From Enterococcus songbeiensis (GTDB lineage: Bacteria > Bacillota > Bacilli > Lactobacillales > Enterococcaceae), in NCBI RefSeq assembly GCF_005405265.1, contig NZ_BJDS01000004.1:62001-126000 (forward strand): a DNA stretch of 64,000 nucleotides, read 5' to 3'. Below the pieces are notes generated by a model. That model worked only from the letters and a program-made list of their open reading frames with translations, searched no databases and was not told where the DNA came from. Below, piece by piece: positions 1 to 8,232 of this stretch; positions within the stretch are counted from its first letter, which is position 1; each line of letters opens with the position of its first letter. The position numbers were made by a program, and so were the translations under genes.

Positions 1-1159
1 TTTCTCCGCATTCGCTGCATTTCATTTTGAGATTTGCTGCAGCTTGGGTTTCTGGTTTCGGTGTCCCGCAATTACTGCAGAATTTCCCTGTATTTTCTGT
101 ACCACACTGTGGACAGGTCCATGTGTCTTTGTTTCCTGATTGTTGCGCTTGTTGGGATTGCTGGATTTGTTCATTATTTGCTTGGGAAGCTTGATTTAAA
201 AAGCCGCCGCCTGCGTTCATACCCATGCCCATTCCGAAAAATCCGGTGGTTGCGCCGCCTTCATTTTTACCGGCAGCTTCCATTCCTCGGGCAACGGAAC
301 CCTGTACATAGCCTTCCCGTACGCCAGGATCTCCCAACATGGCTCCTTGGTTGCGCATGTTGATTAATTTCACAGAATCATCCGTGTAAGAAATGCTGGC
401 CACCGCCACTGAAACGATTTCCATTCCTCGTAGCTCCGTCCAGCTGCTGTCTAAGACATCTCCCATATATTTGCTTAGTTCCATACTTTTTGACGGAACA
501 TAAGAAATTCGCTGACCGTCAGCGGACATTTGATTAATGGATGCCTGCAAAGCGGTCAAAAATTCATTAAGGTATTGTTCATTGATGTCGTCGATTTCCA
601 CCTGCGTTTTATTTTTAGGAATTGCATTGGTATAAAATAAAATCGGGTCGGTGACTTTCATCGAATAGGAACCATGAGCCCGCAAGAAAAGTTCTGCGTT
701 GTAAAAATTGTCAAAATAGTTGATCGGTGAGGCGGTACCAAATTTGATTCCTTTGATTTCTTGCAAATTGATATAAAAAACTTGTTGCTTTTGCGGAGTC
801 ACGCCGCCGAATTTAAATCGATCGAAGGTTTCTTTGATTGCATCTTTTAAAGAGCCATTGAACATGGAAGGTGCAAGATCATTTTTTACCGTATAATAGC
901 CTTCTTCAGCAGTAAAGTCGATAATTTTCCCACCGTCGACTAACAACATCATCATGTTTGGATAAACATGAATCACTGAACCGTCTGTGATAACATCTGT
1001 CGTTCCTTTACGGTTTGAGCCTCGTTTGTCATCTTGCCGAACTTTGACACCCTTTGTCATTACTGTCGTGTCGCTCATCTCTTCTGGTTCAATGACCTCT
1101 AGCCACTGATCGGCAAGTCCGCCGCCCACCATACTTGTCGCTGCTTTAATGATTCCCAT
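1..1159 (-). CDS. SPFH-domain/zinc-ribbon protein (YdjI-like, 'virion core protein' family), truncated by window edge
   Basis: The gene reads on the minus strand from ATG at 1159 (minus-strand ribosome site AAAGGAGG just upstream) and runs open to base 1, so the C-terminus is missing. The first ~300 residues look like an SPFH/band-7-type domain (motifs such as GGGLADQWLEVIEP near the start and RGMEAAGKNEGG near its end). A Gly/Met/Gln-rich linker follows, then a zinc ribbon CPQCG...FCSNCG and the start of a second one (KCSEC). This matches the bacterial YdjI family, often named virion core protein by similarity; members are implicated in membrane-associated stress responses, but the substrate is unknown. 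An extended -10 (TGgTATAAT, minus) lies at 1201-1206, divergent from dnaX. Family assignment is from memory of its composition; no biochemical role is claimed. Confidence 0.8.
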   Translation of the reverse strand, partial: MGIIKAATSMVGGGLADQWLEVIEPEEMSDTTVMTKGVKVRQDDKRGSNRKGTTDVITDGSVIHVYPNMMMLLVDGGKIIDFTAEEGYYTVKNDLAPSMFNGSLKDAIKETFDRFKFGGVTPQKQQVFYINLQEIKGIKFGTASPINYFDNFYNAELFLRAHGSYSMKVTDPILFYTNAIPKNKTQVEIDDINEQYLNEFLTALQASINQMSADGQRISYVPSKSMELSKYMGDVLDSSWTELRGMEIVSVAVASISYTDDSVKLINMRNQGAMLGDPGVREGYVQGSVARGMEAAGKNEGGATTGFFGMGMGMNAGGGFLNQASQANNEQIQQSQQAQQSGNKDTWTCPQCGTENTGKFCSNCGTPKPETQAAANLKMKCSECGE

Positions 1160-1300
1160 GATTGTCTTCCTCCTTTAAAAAAGTTACAAAGTGTTAATTC
1201 ATTATACCATAGGCGCTGATTTCTAAAACTTATGACGCAAAAGCTTCAGAGAATTTATTAAAAGAACGTAGGAAACCTAGTTTTTTAGTTAAAAATTCCG

Positions 1301-1306
1301 TATAAT
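1301..1306 (+). promoter_or_regulatory. -10 element of the dnaX operon
   Basis: TATAAT lies 38 bases before the dnaX start. The -35 position 17 bases upstream (1278-1283) is a poor match. It is placed back to back with the minus-strand promoter of the SPFH gene. Confidence 0.55.
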
Positions 1307-1344
1307 AGTAACTAGCGAATTTTTTGAAAAAGGGGAGAAAAAGT

Positions 1345-3066
1345 ATGGCCTATCAAGCACTTTACCGCGTTTGGCGTTCTCAAAGATTTGACGATGTCGT
1401 CGGTCAAAAAGCAATCACCCAAACGTTAAAAAATGCGATCCTTCAAGATCAAATCTCACATGCCTACCTATTTACAGGGCCAAGAGGTACCGGGAAAACC
1501 AGTGCTGCCAAAATTTTCGCCAAAGCCATCAATTGCCCCAACAGTCAAAACGGGGAGCCCTGCAATGAATGTGACATGTGTCGTTCCATTACTACGGGAA
1601 CGCAAGAAGATGTTATTGAGATCGATGCTGCCAGCAACAATGGCGTGGAAGAAATTCGTTTTATTCGAGAGCGTGCCAATTACGCTCCAACAAAAGCGAA
1701 ATATAAAGTTTATATTATTGATGAAGTCCATATGCTTTCGACAGGAGCCTTTAATGCTTTATTGAAAACTTTGGAAGAACCGCGAAAAAATGTCGTCTTT
1801 ATTTTGGCAACGACTGAACCTCATAAAATTCCGGCAACGATTATTTCTCGAACACAACGCTTTGATTTTAAACGAATCGATACCCAAGATATCGCTGCTC
1901 ATTTAGCTCATGTGCTGCAAACGAGTCAAATCGAGTACGAAGAAGAAGCGCTTTATGTGATCGCTCGAGCGGCAGAAGGCGGGATGCGGGATGCGCTGAG
2001 TATTTTGGATCAAGCCATTTCTTTTAGTGATGAAAAGGTGACACTGAAGGATGCGATGGAGGTCACCGGCAGTCTTACTTACGAAATGATGGACCATTTT
2101 ATTCAAGCCTGCTATGAGCAGGATGTGACCCAAGCGCTGACAGATTTGCAAGAAATGTTGGCAGCCGGCAAAGAAGCCCGTCGTTTGCTAGAAAATTTAT
2201 TGGTTTATTGTCGGGATTTGCTGATTTATCAAAAAGCGCCTAAATTATTAGAGGAAAAATCAGGGCATTTGACCGAAGCCTTTACGAGACTGGCGCAAGA
2301 AGTTGCTGCAACGGTTATTTATCATTGGATCAACGTCTTAAACGAAACGCAAAATGAAGTTCGTTTTACGAACAGCCCAACGATTTATCTGGAAGTAGCA
2401 ACCGTCAAGCTGGCAAATAGCGAAACACAAGAAAAAATAGCGGCTCCAACAAGTGGAGAAGATTCACCAACCAATTCCGCAGAGCTCCAAGAATTGAAGC
2501 AACAACTGAATCAATTGCAAAATGAAATCCGGCAATTGAAACAAGGACAGTCTGCTACCTCTAACGCAGAACCCGTTGCTGCAAATAACAAACCTCATCG
2601 GGGGAAAACAACGACCTATCGAGTACCAAAAGAGCAAGTCTTTGGTGTCTTGCGGGAAGCAACGAAGGCTGATTTGATCAATGTGAAAAATGTTTGGGAA
2701 GATTTGCTGATGAGCTTGTCTGTGACACAACGGGCAGTTTTGCGCTCCAGCGAACCGAAAGCAGCCGGACCTAATAGCTTAGTGATCGCTTTTGATTATG
2801 AGATTGTTTGCCAAAAGGCAGCAAGTGATCAGGAGCTGGAATTGGCGATTCACAATAATATCAGTCGTATGATTCCTGATTATGCACCAAAACCAATCTA
2901 TATTACTGAAGACAGTTGGCCGGTTTTGCGAAGAGATTTTGTTTCCCACACGACCGAAATTGGTGGTACGATTGAACCAACGGAGAAAAAGGAACCGGAA
3001 CCAGAAGAAATTGTTGTGAAGGCCAAGGAATTATTTGGTGATTTCGCACAAATACAAAATGATTAA
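1345..3066 (+). CDS. dnaX: DNA polymerase III subunit gamma/tau
   Basis: This is the clamp-loader ATPase subunit that loads the sliding clamp and ties the replicase together. The start at ATG 1345 (MAYQALYRVW) is chosen because AGGGGAG sits 7 bases upstream; an in-frame TTG at 1324 has no ribosome site. Of 573 residues, the AAA+ part has Walker A GPRGTGKTS at 45-53, a zinc-binding set C64, C73, C76, C79, Walker B IIDEVHML and sensor ATTEPHKIP near 156. A Gln/Glu-rich linker (about 360-410) separates it from the tau-type C-terminal domain. I see no obvious programmed-frameshift A-tract, so a separate gamma form is not predicted. It heads the cluster continuing into ebfC, recR and tmk, the usual Firmicutes arrangement. 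Confidence 0.96.
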   Translation: MAYQALYRVWRSQRFDDVVGQKAITQTLKNAILQDQISHAYLFTGPRGTGKTSAAKIFAKAINCPNSQNGEPCNECDMCRSITTGTQEDVIEIDAASNNGVEEIRFIRERANYAPTKAKYKVYIIDEVHMLSTGAFNALLKTLEEPRKNVVFILATTEPHKIPATIISRTQRFDFKRIDTQDIAAHLAHVLQTSQIEYEEEALYVIARAAEGGMRDALSILDQAISFSDEKVTLKDAMEVTGSLTYEMMDHFIQACYEQDVTQALTDLQEMLAAGKEARRLLENLLVYCRDLLIYQKAPKLLEEKSGHLTEAFTRLAQEVAATVIYHWINVLNETQNEVRFTNSPTIYLEVATVKLANSETQEKIAAPTSGEDSPTNSAELQELKQQLNQLQNEIRQLKQGQSATSNAEPVAANNKPHRGKTTTYRVPKEQVFGVLREATKADLINVKNVWEDLLMSLSVTQRAVLRSSEPKAAGPNSLVIAFDYEIVCQKAASDQELELAIHNNISRMIPDYAPKPIYITEDSWPVLRRDFVSHTTEIGGTIEPTEKKEPEPEEIVVKAKELFGDFAQIQND

Positions 3067-3082
3067 TTAGGAGTGAAGAAAA

Positions 3083-3397
3083 ATGATGCGAGGCATGGGA
3101 AATATGCAAGGCATGATGAAGCAAGTACAAAAAATGCAAAAAGAAATGGGAAAAGCGCAGGAAGCATTAAATATGCAAGAGTTCGTTGGTGAATCCACGA
3201 ACGGCTACGTTAAAGCAACCTTTACTGGGGATCGCAAAATGAAAGAACTGATGGTTACTCCAGATGTTATTGATCCAGAAGATCCAGAAATGCTGCAGGA
3301 TTTAATTGTTATGGCAGTGAATGACGGATTGGCTAAAGTGGAAAAAGAAACAGAAAAAACAATGGGTAAATACACGAAAGGTCTGCCCGGATTTTAA
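3083..3397 (+). CDS. ebfC: YbaB/EbfC family nucleoid-associated protein
   Basis: A small DNA-binding protein of 104 residues, the usual length for the family. It has the Met/Gln/Lys-rich helical N-terminus ([18 protein letters not shown]) and the conserved core around [16 protein letters not shown] and [11 protein letters not shown]. Family members form dimers that bind DNA non-specifically and are nearly always found between dnaX and recR, as here. The ribosome site GGAGTG precedes a double ATG (3083 and 3086); either could start. It lies 16 bases after dnaX and 24 bases before recR, so it is very probably co-transcribed. Confidence 0.93.
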   Translation: MMRGMGNMQGMMKQVQKMQKEMGKAQEALNMQEFVGESTNGYVKATFTGDRKMKELMVTPDVIDPEDPEMLQDLIVMAVNDGLAKVEKETEKTMGKYTKGLPGF

Positions 3398-3421
3398 TCC
3401 TTTCGTTAGGAGTAAGAACGA

Positions 3422-4018
3422 ATGCATTATCCAGAACCAATTGCAAAATTGATCGACAGTTACATGAAATTACCGGGAATCGGTCAAAAAACCGCGACAC
3501 GATTAGCTTTTTATACGATTGATATGAAAGATGAAGTCGTCAATGAATTCGCTAAGTCATTATTAAGTGTCAAACGGGATCTGCATTTTTGCAGTATCTG
3601 CGGAAACATCACAGAAGAAGATCCCTGTGAAATCTGCAAGGATACCACCCGCGACCGTAGCACGATCTTAGTTGTTGAAGAACCAAAAGACGTGATGGCG
3701 ATGGAAAAAATGCGGGAATACCATGGGCTTTATCATGTGTTGCATGGCGTCTTGTCCCCAATGGAAGGGACTGGTCCAGACGATATTAATATTGCGTCTT
3801 TGATCCAGCGGCTGCATGACGATACGGTGAAGGAAGTAATCATTGCTACCAACGCCACAACCGAAGGAGAAGCAACGGCGATGTATCTATCGCGGTTGAT
3901 TAAACCTGCGGGTATCAAAGTGACACGCTTGGCTCATGGATTGTCTGTCGGTAGTGATATCGAATATGCAGATGAAATCACTTTGCTTAAAGCGGTTGAA
4001 GGACGCAGAGAAATTTAG
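3422..4018 (+). CDS. recR: Recombination mediator protein RecR
   Basis: RecR works with RecO (and RecF) to load RecA on gapped single-stranded DNA during recombinational repair. The protein is 198 residues, standard length. Visible parts in order are a helix-hairpin-helix ([14 protein letters not shown], about 17-30), a four-cysteine zinc finger at C57, C60, C69 and C72, and a Toprim domain starting near [18 protein letters not shown], with [14 protein letters not shown] near the C-terminus. A ribosome site TTAGGAG lies upstream. It is the third gene of the dnaX operon. Confidence 0.97.
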   Translation: MHYPEPIAKLIDSYMKLPGIGQKTATRLAFYTIDMKDEVVNEFAKSLLSVKRDLHFCSICGNITEEDPCEICKDTTRDRSTILVVEEPKDVMAMEKMREYHGLYHVLHGVLSPMEGTGPDDINIASLIQRLHDDTVKEVIIATNATTEGEATAMYLSRLIKPAGIKVTRLAHGLSVGSDIEYADEITLLKAVEGRREI

Positions 4019-4065
4019 AAAATCAGTAATTTTCCAGGGGAAACTGGATAGTATGGAGGAAAAAA

Positions 4066-4704
4066 GTGAACGGATTGTTTATCACGATTGAAGGACCAGA
4101 CGGCGCGGGAAAAACCAGCGTATTGAACGAATTATATCCTCGGTTGCAATTATTGGCGAAAAGACCAATCGTTAAAACGAGAGAACCGGGTGGTGTACGC
4201 ATTTCAGAAAAGATCCGCAAAATTATTTTAGATCCTGCAAATGAAGAGATGGATGAACGGACAGAAGCACTGTTGTATGCTGCTGCTCGCCGTCAACATT
4301 TAGTGGAGGTTATTATCCCCGCATTAAATGAAGGAAAGATCGTCATTTGTGACCGTTTTGTTGATAGTTCATTGGCGTATCAAGGAGCTGGACGTCGAAT
4401 TGGAATTCCTGAGATTGAAAAAATCAATAATTTTGCAATTGAAGGCACAAAACCGGATTTTACGTTATACTTAGATGTAGACTCAGATACCGGACTGCAA
4501 CGGATTGCCCGCACACGTTATGAAAAAGCAGATCGCTTAGAAACCGAAAGCTTGGAATTTCACCAACGTGTTCGTCATGCCTATTTGAAATTGGCGGAGG
4601 AAGATCCTGTTCGTATCCATAAAGTTGATGCCCGTATGAGCCTGCAGGAAGTTGTTGATGCAAGTTTTATGGCAATTACTGAGACCTACCCCGAATATTT
4701 CTAA
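4066..4704 (+). CDS. tmk: Thymidylate kinase
   Basis: Phosphorylates dTMP to dTDP for DNA synthesis. The start is GTG at 4066 with TGGAGGA 5-8 bases upstream; there is no in-frame ATG near the Walker A motif, which begins at residue 10 (GPDGAGKT). Other family signatures are TREPGG, the nucleotide-binding DRFVDSSLAYQG, and the LID region RTRYEKADRLE. The length of 212 residues is typical. It lies 47 bases downstream of recR and 15 bases before darA, consistent with one transcript for nucleotide supply and replication proteins. Confidence 0.96.
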   Translation: MNGLFITIEGPDGAGKTSVLNELYPRLQLLAKRPIVKTREPGGVRISEKIRKIILDPANEEMDERTEALLYAAARRQHLVEVIIPALNEGKIVICDRFVDSSLAYQGAGRRIGIPEIEKINNFAIEGTKPDFTLYLDVDSDTGLQRIARTRYEKADRLETESLEFHQRVRHAYLKLAEEDPVRIHKVDARMSLQEVVDASFMAITETYPEYF

Positions 4705-4719
4705 TTATAGGAGGACAAA

Positions 4720-5052
4720 ATGATGAAACTAATTATGGCTATCGTACAAGACAAGGACAGCAACCGTTTAGCAAATGAATTTATCGACGCGAATATTCGT
4801 GCGACAAAGCTTTCTTCCACCGGTGGATTTTTAAAAGCCGGCAACAGTACATTTATTATCGGGATCGATGACGATCGTGTCGAAGAAGCACTTGAATTGA
4901 TCAAGAAAACCTGTCAGTCACGGAAACAATATGTTTCTACACCGATGTCCTTAGATATTTCATTGGATGGACAAGTTCCTTATCCCGTGGAAGTGGAAGT
5001 CGGCGGAGCGACGGTATTTGTTTTACCAGTCGAAGGGTTTCATCAATATTAA
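4720..5052 (+). CDS. darA: Cyclic-di-AMP receptor, PII-like (DarA/PstA)
   Basis: A trimeric PII-like protein that binds the second messenger c-di-AMP; its downstream partner is not settled. The 110-residue sequence has the family hallmarks: MKLIMAIVQDKDSNRL at the start, the TKLSSTGGFLKAGNST loop that forms the nucleotide pocket, and the C-terminal EVGGATVFVLPVEGFHQY. It sits between tmk and holB, the position seen in many Firmicutes. The ribosome site AGGAGG precedes a double ATG at 4720/4723. Confidence 0.95.
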   Translation: MMKLIMAIVQDKDSNRLANEFIDANIRATKLSSTGGFLKAGNSTFIIGIDDDRVEEALELIKKTCQSRKQYVSTPMSLDISLDGQVPYPVEVEVGGATVFVLPVEGFHQY

Positions 5053-5064
5053 TAGGAGAAAATG

Positions 5065-6012
5065 ATGGAAGAACGCATTTTTTTAGCTGAATATCAGCCG
5101 CTTGTTTTCTCGCAATTAAAGAAAAGTGTGAAGCATGGGCGTCTGGCCCATGCTTATCTTTTTGAAGGCGATCAGGGAACCGGCAAAGGAACCATGAGTC
5201 AATGGCTGGCTAAACGTTTATTTTGTACTGATTTACAAGGAGAAGAGCCTTGTAATCAGTGTAACAACTGCCAACGGATCACAAATGGGGAACATCCCGA
5301 TGTTCAAGTAATCCAACCAGATGGACAAACGATTAAAGTGGACCAGATTCGTCAATTGCAGACGGAATTTTCAAAAAGCGGCTTTGAAAGCCGTCGTCAA
5401 ATTTTTATTATCAAAGCTGCCGATAAAATGAATGCCAGCGCTGCCAATAGTTTGTTGAAATTTTTAGAAGAGCCGCCGGGCAGCTTTTTAGCAATTTTAG
5501 AAACCGATGCGTTGGGCAGAATTTTGCCCACGATCCAATCTCGCTGTCAAGTGATCCATTTTCTGCCTTTGGCTCCGGATCATTTGATTGAAAAACTGCA
5601 AGAAGAAGGAATCGGCAAAGAATCCGCACAACTTCTGGCTAGTTTGACGAATGGTTATCAAAAAGCAGTTGAAATCTACCATGATGAATGGTTTAATGGT
5701 GCTAAGGATGCCGTTGGACAATGGTTTTCTTATTTAGAAAAACGTGATCCACAAGCATTTATTTATGTCCAAAAGCGTATTTTACCCTTAGCAAAAGAAA
5801 AAGAGCAACAGACGATGATTTTGCAAATGTTGTTATTTTATTTTCGCCGGATGCGGGATCGTGAAACGCAAATGACCGTCAGTATTAATAGGATGCTGGA
5901 GCTGCTTTTACAGGCAGAACAGAAACTGACAGCCAACGTTTCCTTCCAAAATGTTGCGGAACAGCTTGCTTTGCGGATCATTTATCAAGAGTTCCAGAAG
6001 AAAGGAGGATGA
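5065..6012 (+). CDS. holB: DNA polymerase III subunit delta'
   Basis: A clamp-loader subunit that is the partner of DnaX. The start is probably the second ATG at 5065, because AGGAG ends only a few bases before the first ATG at 5062. The 315-residue protein has the AAA+ fold with a modified P-loop GDQGTGKGT, zinc-type cysteines in CNQCNNC, and AADKMNASAANSLLKFLEEPP plus SRCQVIHF, which resemble the DnaX core. The following ricT gene overlaps its stop region, indicating tight coupling. Confidence 0.94.
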   Translation: MEERIFLAEYQPLVFSQLKKSVKHGRLAHAYLFEGDQGTGKGTMSQWLAKRLFCTDLQGEEPCNQCNNCQRITNGEHPDVQVIQPDGQTIKVDQIRQLQTEFSKSGFESRRQIFIIKAADKMNASAANSLLKFLEEPPGSFLAILETDALGRILPTIQSRCQVIHFLPLAPDHLIEKLQEEGIGKESAQLLASLTNGYQKAVEIYHDEWFNGAKDAVGQWFSYLEKRDPQAFIYVQKRILPLAKEKEQQTMILQMLLFYFRRMRDRETQMTVSINRMLELLLQAEQKLTANVSFQNVAEQLALRIIYQEFQKKGG

Positions 6013-6014
6013 AA

Positions 6015-6833
6015 ATGGTAGAAGTGGTAGGCGTCCGTTATCGAGAAGCGGGTCATATCTATTATTTTTCTCCTGGAAAATCTGATTACACATATAATGA
6101 AAAAGTTTTAGTGGAATCTCAACAAGCCAAACAACTGGCAACGATTGCGGTTCCTAAAAAAGAAATGAACACTGCTGATTTGCCGGATGAATTAAAACCG
6201 ATTTTGGCAAAAGCAACCACCAAAGATATTGAAAAAGCCGAACACAATCGTGAGGATGCCCAAAGAGCGCTGCAAATCGGCAAACGAAAAATTCGCGACC
6301 ATCATCTGGAAATGAAATTGGTGCAAGTTGAATATACTTTTGACCGCAGTAAAATGATTTTTTATTTTACAGCAGATGGACGGGTGGATTTTCGGGAATT
6401 GGTCAAGGACTTGGCCAGCGAGTTTCGCACCCGAATCGAGCTGCGACAAATCGGTGTGAGGGATGAAGCCAAAGTTTTAGGGGGCATCGGTCCTTGTGGG
6501 CGGCCGTTATGTTGTTCAACTTTTTTAGGCGACTTTATTCCAGTCTCAATCAAAATGGCAAAAGATCAAGGACTTTCCTTAAACCCCACGAAAATTTCCG
6601 GTCTTTGCGGGCGGTTGATGTGCTGTTTGAAATATGAAAACGAATCTTATGAAGCAGCGAAAAAAGAAATGCCGGATTACGGCAAAGAAATCGTGACTCC
6701 AGATGGCAAAGGGAAGGTCGTAGGACTCAATCTTTTAAATCGTGTGGTCAAAGTACGGTTGATTGGTCGGGAAACGCCTGTGGAATATGACTACGAAGAA
6801 TTAGAACTTGTTAAAGCAGGTGATTCACGATGA
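6015..6833 (+). CDS. ricT: PSP1-domain regulatory iron-sulfur protein RicT (YaaT)
   Basis: In Bacillus subtilis RicT forms the RicA-RicF-RicT complex that carries iron-sulfur clusters and helps RNase Y mature certain mRNAs. The start is taken at ATG 6015 (MVEVVGVRYREAG), since the strong AAAGGAGG at 6001-6008 abuts the earlier ATG 6009. The 272-residue sequence contains the PSP1 core, with two cysteine-rich stretches GPCGRPLCCS and SGLCGRLMCCLKYE that supply cluster ligands. Its reading frame begins directly at the holB stop and ends overlapping the yabA start, so translation is likely coupled. No ricA or ricF is visible in this window. Confidence 0.93.
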   Translation: MVEVVGVRYREAGHIYYFSPGKSDYTYNEKVLVESQQAKQLATIAVPKKEMNTADLPDELKPILAKATTKDIEKAEHNREDAQRALQIGKRKIRDHHLEMKLVQVEYTFDRSKMIFYFTADGRVDFRELVKDLASEFRTRIELRQIGVRDEAKVLGGIGPCGRPLCCSTFLGDFIPVSIKMAKDQGLSLNPTKISGLCGRLMCCLKYENESYEAAKKEMPDYGKEIVTPDGKGKVVGLNLLNRVVKVRLIGRETPVEYDYEELELVKAGDSR

Positions 6834-7183
6834 CTATGGATAAGCGATCCTTGTATGATGGGCTGAACAAGCTTGAACTGGAATTGGAAAATTCTTTGCA
6901 GCAGTTAGGAGAAATGAAGCTGGCGCTGCAAGAAATTGTTGAAAAAAATACGACCCTTGAGTTGGAGAATCAAAAACTGCGGGATCATGTTCGCGAGCTG
7001 AATCAAGTGGCCGAAGCACCAGCAGAAAAAATCAAACAAGAGTTGTCGAAATCCCGCATGAATTTAGAAAAAATCTATGAAGAAGGCTTTCATGTTTGTT
7101 ATGATCTTTACGGTTCTCGTCGGGAGCATGATGAACCCTGTGCCTTTTGTTTGGAAGTTATCTATCGAGAAAGCGGAAAATAA
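6830..7183 (+). CDS. yabA: Replication initiation control protein YabA
   Basis: YabA binds DnaA and the sliding clamp to restrain chromosome initiation. The protein is 117 residues, close to family size. An N-terminal leucine-rich coiled coil (about 5-60, e.g. LELENSLQQLGEMKLALQEI) drives oligomerisation, and the C-terminal zinc-binding part has HVCYDLYG...CAFCLEVI. ATG at 6830 overlaps the ricT TGA; an alternative ATG lies at 6836. It is followed by a hairpin with a T-run before rsmI. Confidence 0.94.
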   Translation: MTMDKRSLYDGLNKLELELENSLQQLGEMKLALQEIVEKNTTLELENQKLRDHVRELNQVAEAPAEKIKQELSKSRMNLEKIYEEGFHVCYDLYGSRREHDEPCAFCLEVIYRESGK

Positions 7184-7192
7184 AAAGAGTGG

Positions 7193-7226
7193 AGGATTGA
7201 TGTCTGAGGACGATCAATCCTTTTTT
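7193..7226 (+). terminator. Intrinsic terminator or attenuator between yabA and rsmI
   Basis: AGGATTGAT (7193-7201) pairs with ATCAATCCT (7213-7221); an inner GTC/GAC pairs around a TGAG loop, followed by TTTTTT. It sits inside the operon and ends only a few bases before the rsmI ribosome site, so it may attenuate rather than stop rsmI expression. Confidence 0.75.
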
Positions 7227-7242
7227 CAGAGAGGAGTTGTTT

Positions 7243-8112
7243 ATGAAAAAACAGCGGAGTTTTAAAGATCAAGGATCAGGAATACTGTATTTGATTCCTA
7301 CGCCAATCGGTAACTTGGAGGATATGACCTTTCGCAGTGTTCGTCTGCTAAAAGAAGTTGACTGGATTGCCAGTGAAGATACACGCAATACGCAAAAATT
7401 GCTCAATCATTTTGCCATCGAAACCCCTCAGAAAAGTTTACACGAGCATAACTATAAAGAACGTATCCCACAATTACTACAATTATTAACACAGGGTGCC
7501 TCCATCGCACAGGTGAGTGATGCCGGGATGCCTTCTATCAGTGATCCGGGGCATGAGTTGGTGGTTGCCTGTGTTGAAGCTGAGATTCCCGTGGTTTCTT
7601 TACCGGGACCGACGGCGGGATTGACGGCACTGATTGCATCGGGATTATCTCCACAACCTAATTTATTTTATGGGTTTTTACCCCGCAAGAAAAAAGAACA
7701 AGTAGAAGCGTTGGAAAAATTAAAGCAACAAACCAGTACCTTGATTTTTTATGAGTCACCTTACCGAATTGCAGCAACTATTCAGCAAATAGCAGCCGTT
7801 TTTGGCAAAAATCGGCAAGCGGTGATTTGTCGGGAGCTGACAAAAATTCATGAAGAATATTTGCGAGGAAGCCTGGAGGAACTGTCTGCTTACTTAGGAG
7901 AAAATGAACTTAAAGGGGAATGCTGCTTGTTGGTCGCCGGTCATGATGGACAATCTGAAGTGACGATTACAGAAACCCGTTCCTTAAAAGAACAGGTCGA
8001 AAATTTAGTAGCAGAAGGTGCTAAACCCAATGCGGCAATCAAAGAGGTCGCACAACGAAATCAAGTCAAAAAGCAAGTGGTGTACAAAGAATACCATGAA
8101 CTTGAAGAGTAA
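7243..8112 (+). CDS. rsmI: 16S rRNA 2'-O-methyltransferase RsmI
   Basis: Methylates the ribose 2'-OH of C1402 in 16S rRNA using SAM. The start is ATG 7243 with AGGAG six bases upstream; the upstream in-frame TTG at 7237 falls directly on the ribosome site. The 289-residue protein has the tetrapyrrole-methylase-like fold with IPTPIGNLEDMTFR, SEDTRNTQKLL, SDAGMPSISDPG and a C-terminal helix-rich tail ending in QVVYKEYHELEE. It closes the dnaX-rsmI cluster; a terminator follows. Confidence 0.95.
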   Translation: MKKQRSFKDQGSGILYLIPTPIGNLEDMTFRSVRLLKEVDWIASEDTRNTQKLLNHFAIETPQKSLHEHNYKERIPQLLQLLTQGASIAQVSDAGMPSISDPGHELVVACVEAEIPVVSLPGPTAGLTALIASGLSPQPNLFYGFLPRKKKEQVEALEKLKQQTSTLIFYESPYRIAATIQQIAAVFGKNRQAVICRELTKIHEEYLRGSLEELSAYLGENELKGECCLLVAGHDGQSEVTITETRSLKEQVENLVAEGAKPNAAIKEVAQRNQVKKQVVYKEYHELEE

Positions 8113-8114
8113 CG

Positions 8115-8142
8115 AGAAGAAGGCGGAAGTCTTCTTTTTTTT
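8115..8142 (+). terminator. Terminator after rsmI
   Basis: AGAAGA (8115-8120) pairs with TCTTCT (8130-8135) followed by a run of T. The stem is short, but it is well placed three bases after the rsmI stop. Confidence 0.6.
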
Positions 8143-8181
8143 GAATAAACGTTTCTTTTTATTAAAAATCAAAAGCAAAAA

Positions 8182-8210
8182 TTGTATGGGAACGTTCGTT
8201 TGGGTATAAT
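8182..8210 (+). promoter_or_regulatory. dinB promoter with an embedded LexA (SOS) box
   Basis: -35 TTGTAT (8182-8187), 17-base spacer, -10 TATAAT (8205-8210). Inside the spacer, GGAAC-GTTC-GTTTG (8189-8202) matches 8 of 10 defined positions of the Gram-positive LexA box CGAAC-N4-GTTCG. A repressor bound there would cover the space between -35 and -10, as expected for a DNA-damage-inducible dinB. LexA control is inferred; lexA is not in this window. Confidence 0.6.
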
Positions 8211-8232
8211 AGAGAGGAAGTGGGGTGGGAAA

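Noticed and set aside
34-363. 109-codon plus-strand frame at the left edge
   Set aside because: It is antisense to the SPFH/zinc-ribbon gene, whose protein pattern is clear on the minus strand.
1324-3066. Programmed frameshift in dnaX giving a short gamma form
   Set aside because: No A-run followed by a stimulatory hairpin was evident in the expected linker region; only full-length tau is supported.
8182-8232. TTG-initiated N-terminal extension of dinB
   Set aside because: The extension runs through the promoter and LexA box; ATG 8233 has a ribosome site and matches the family start.
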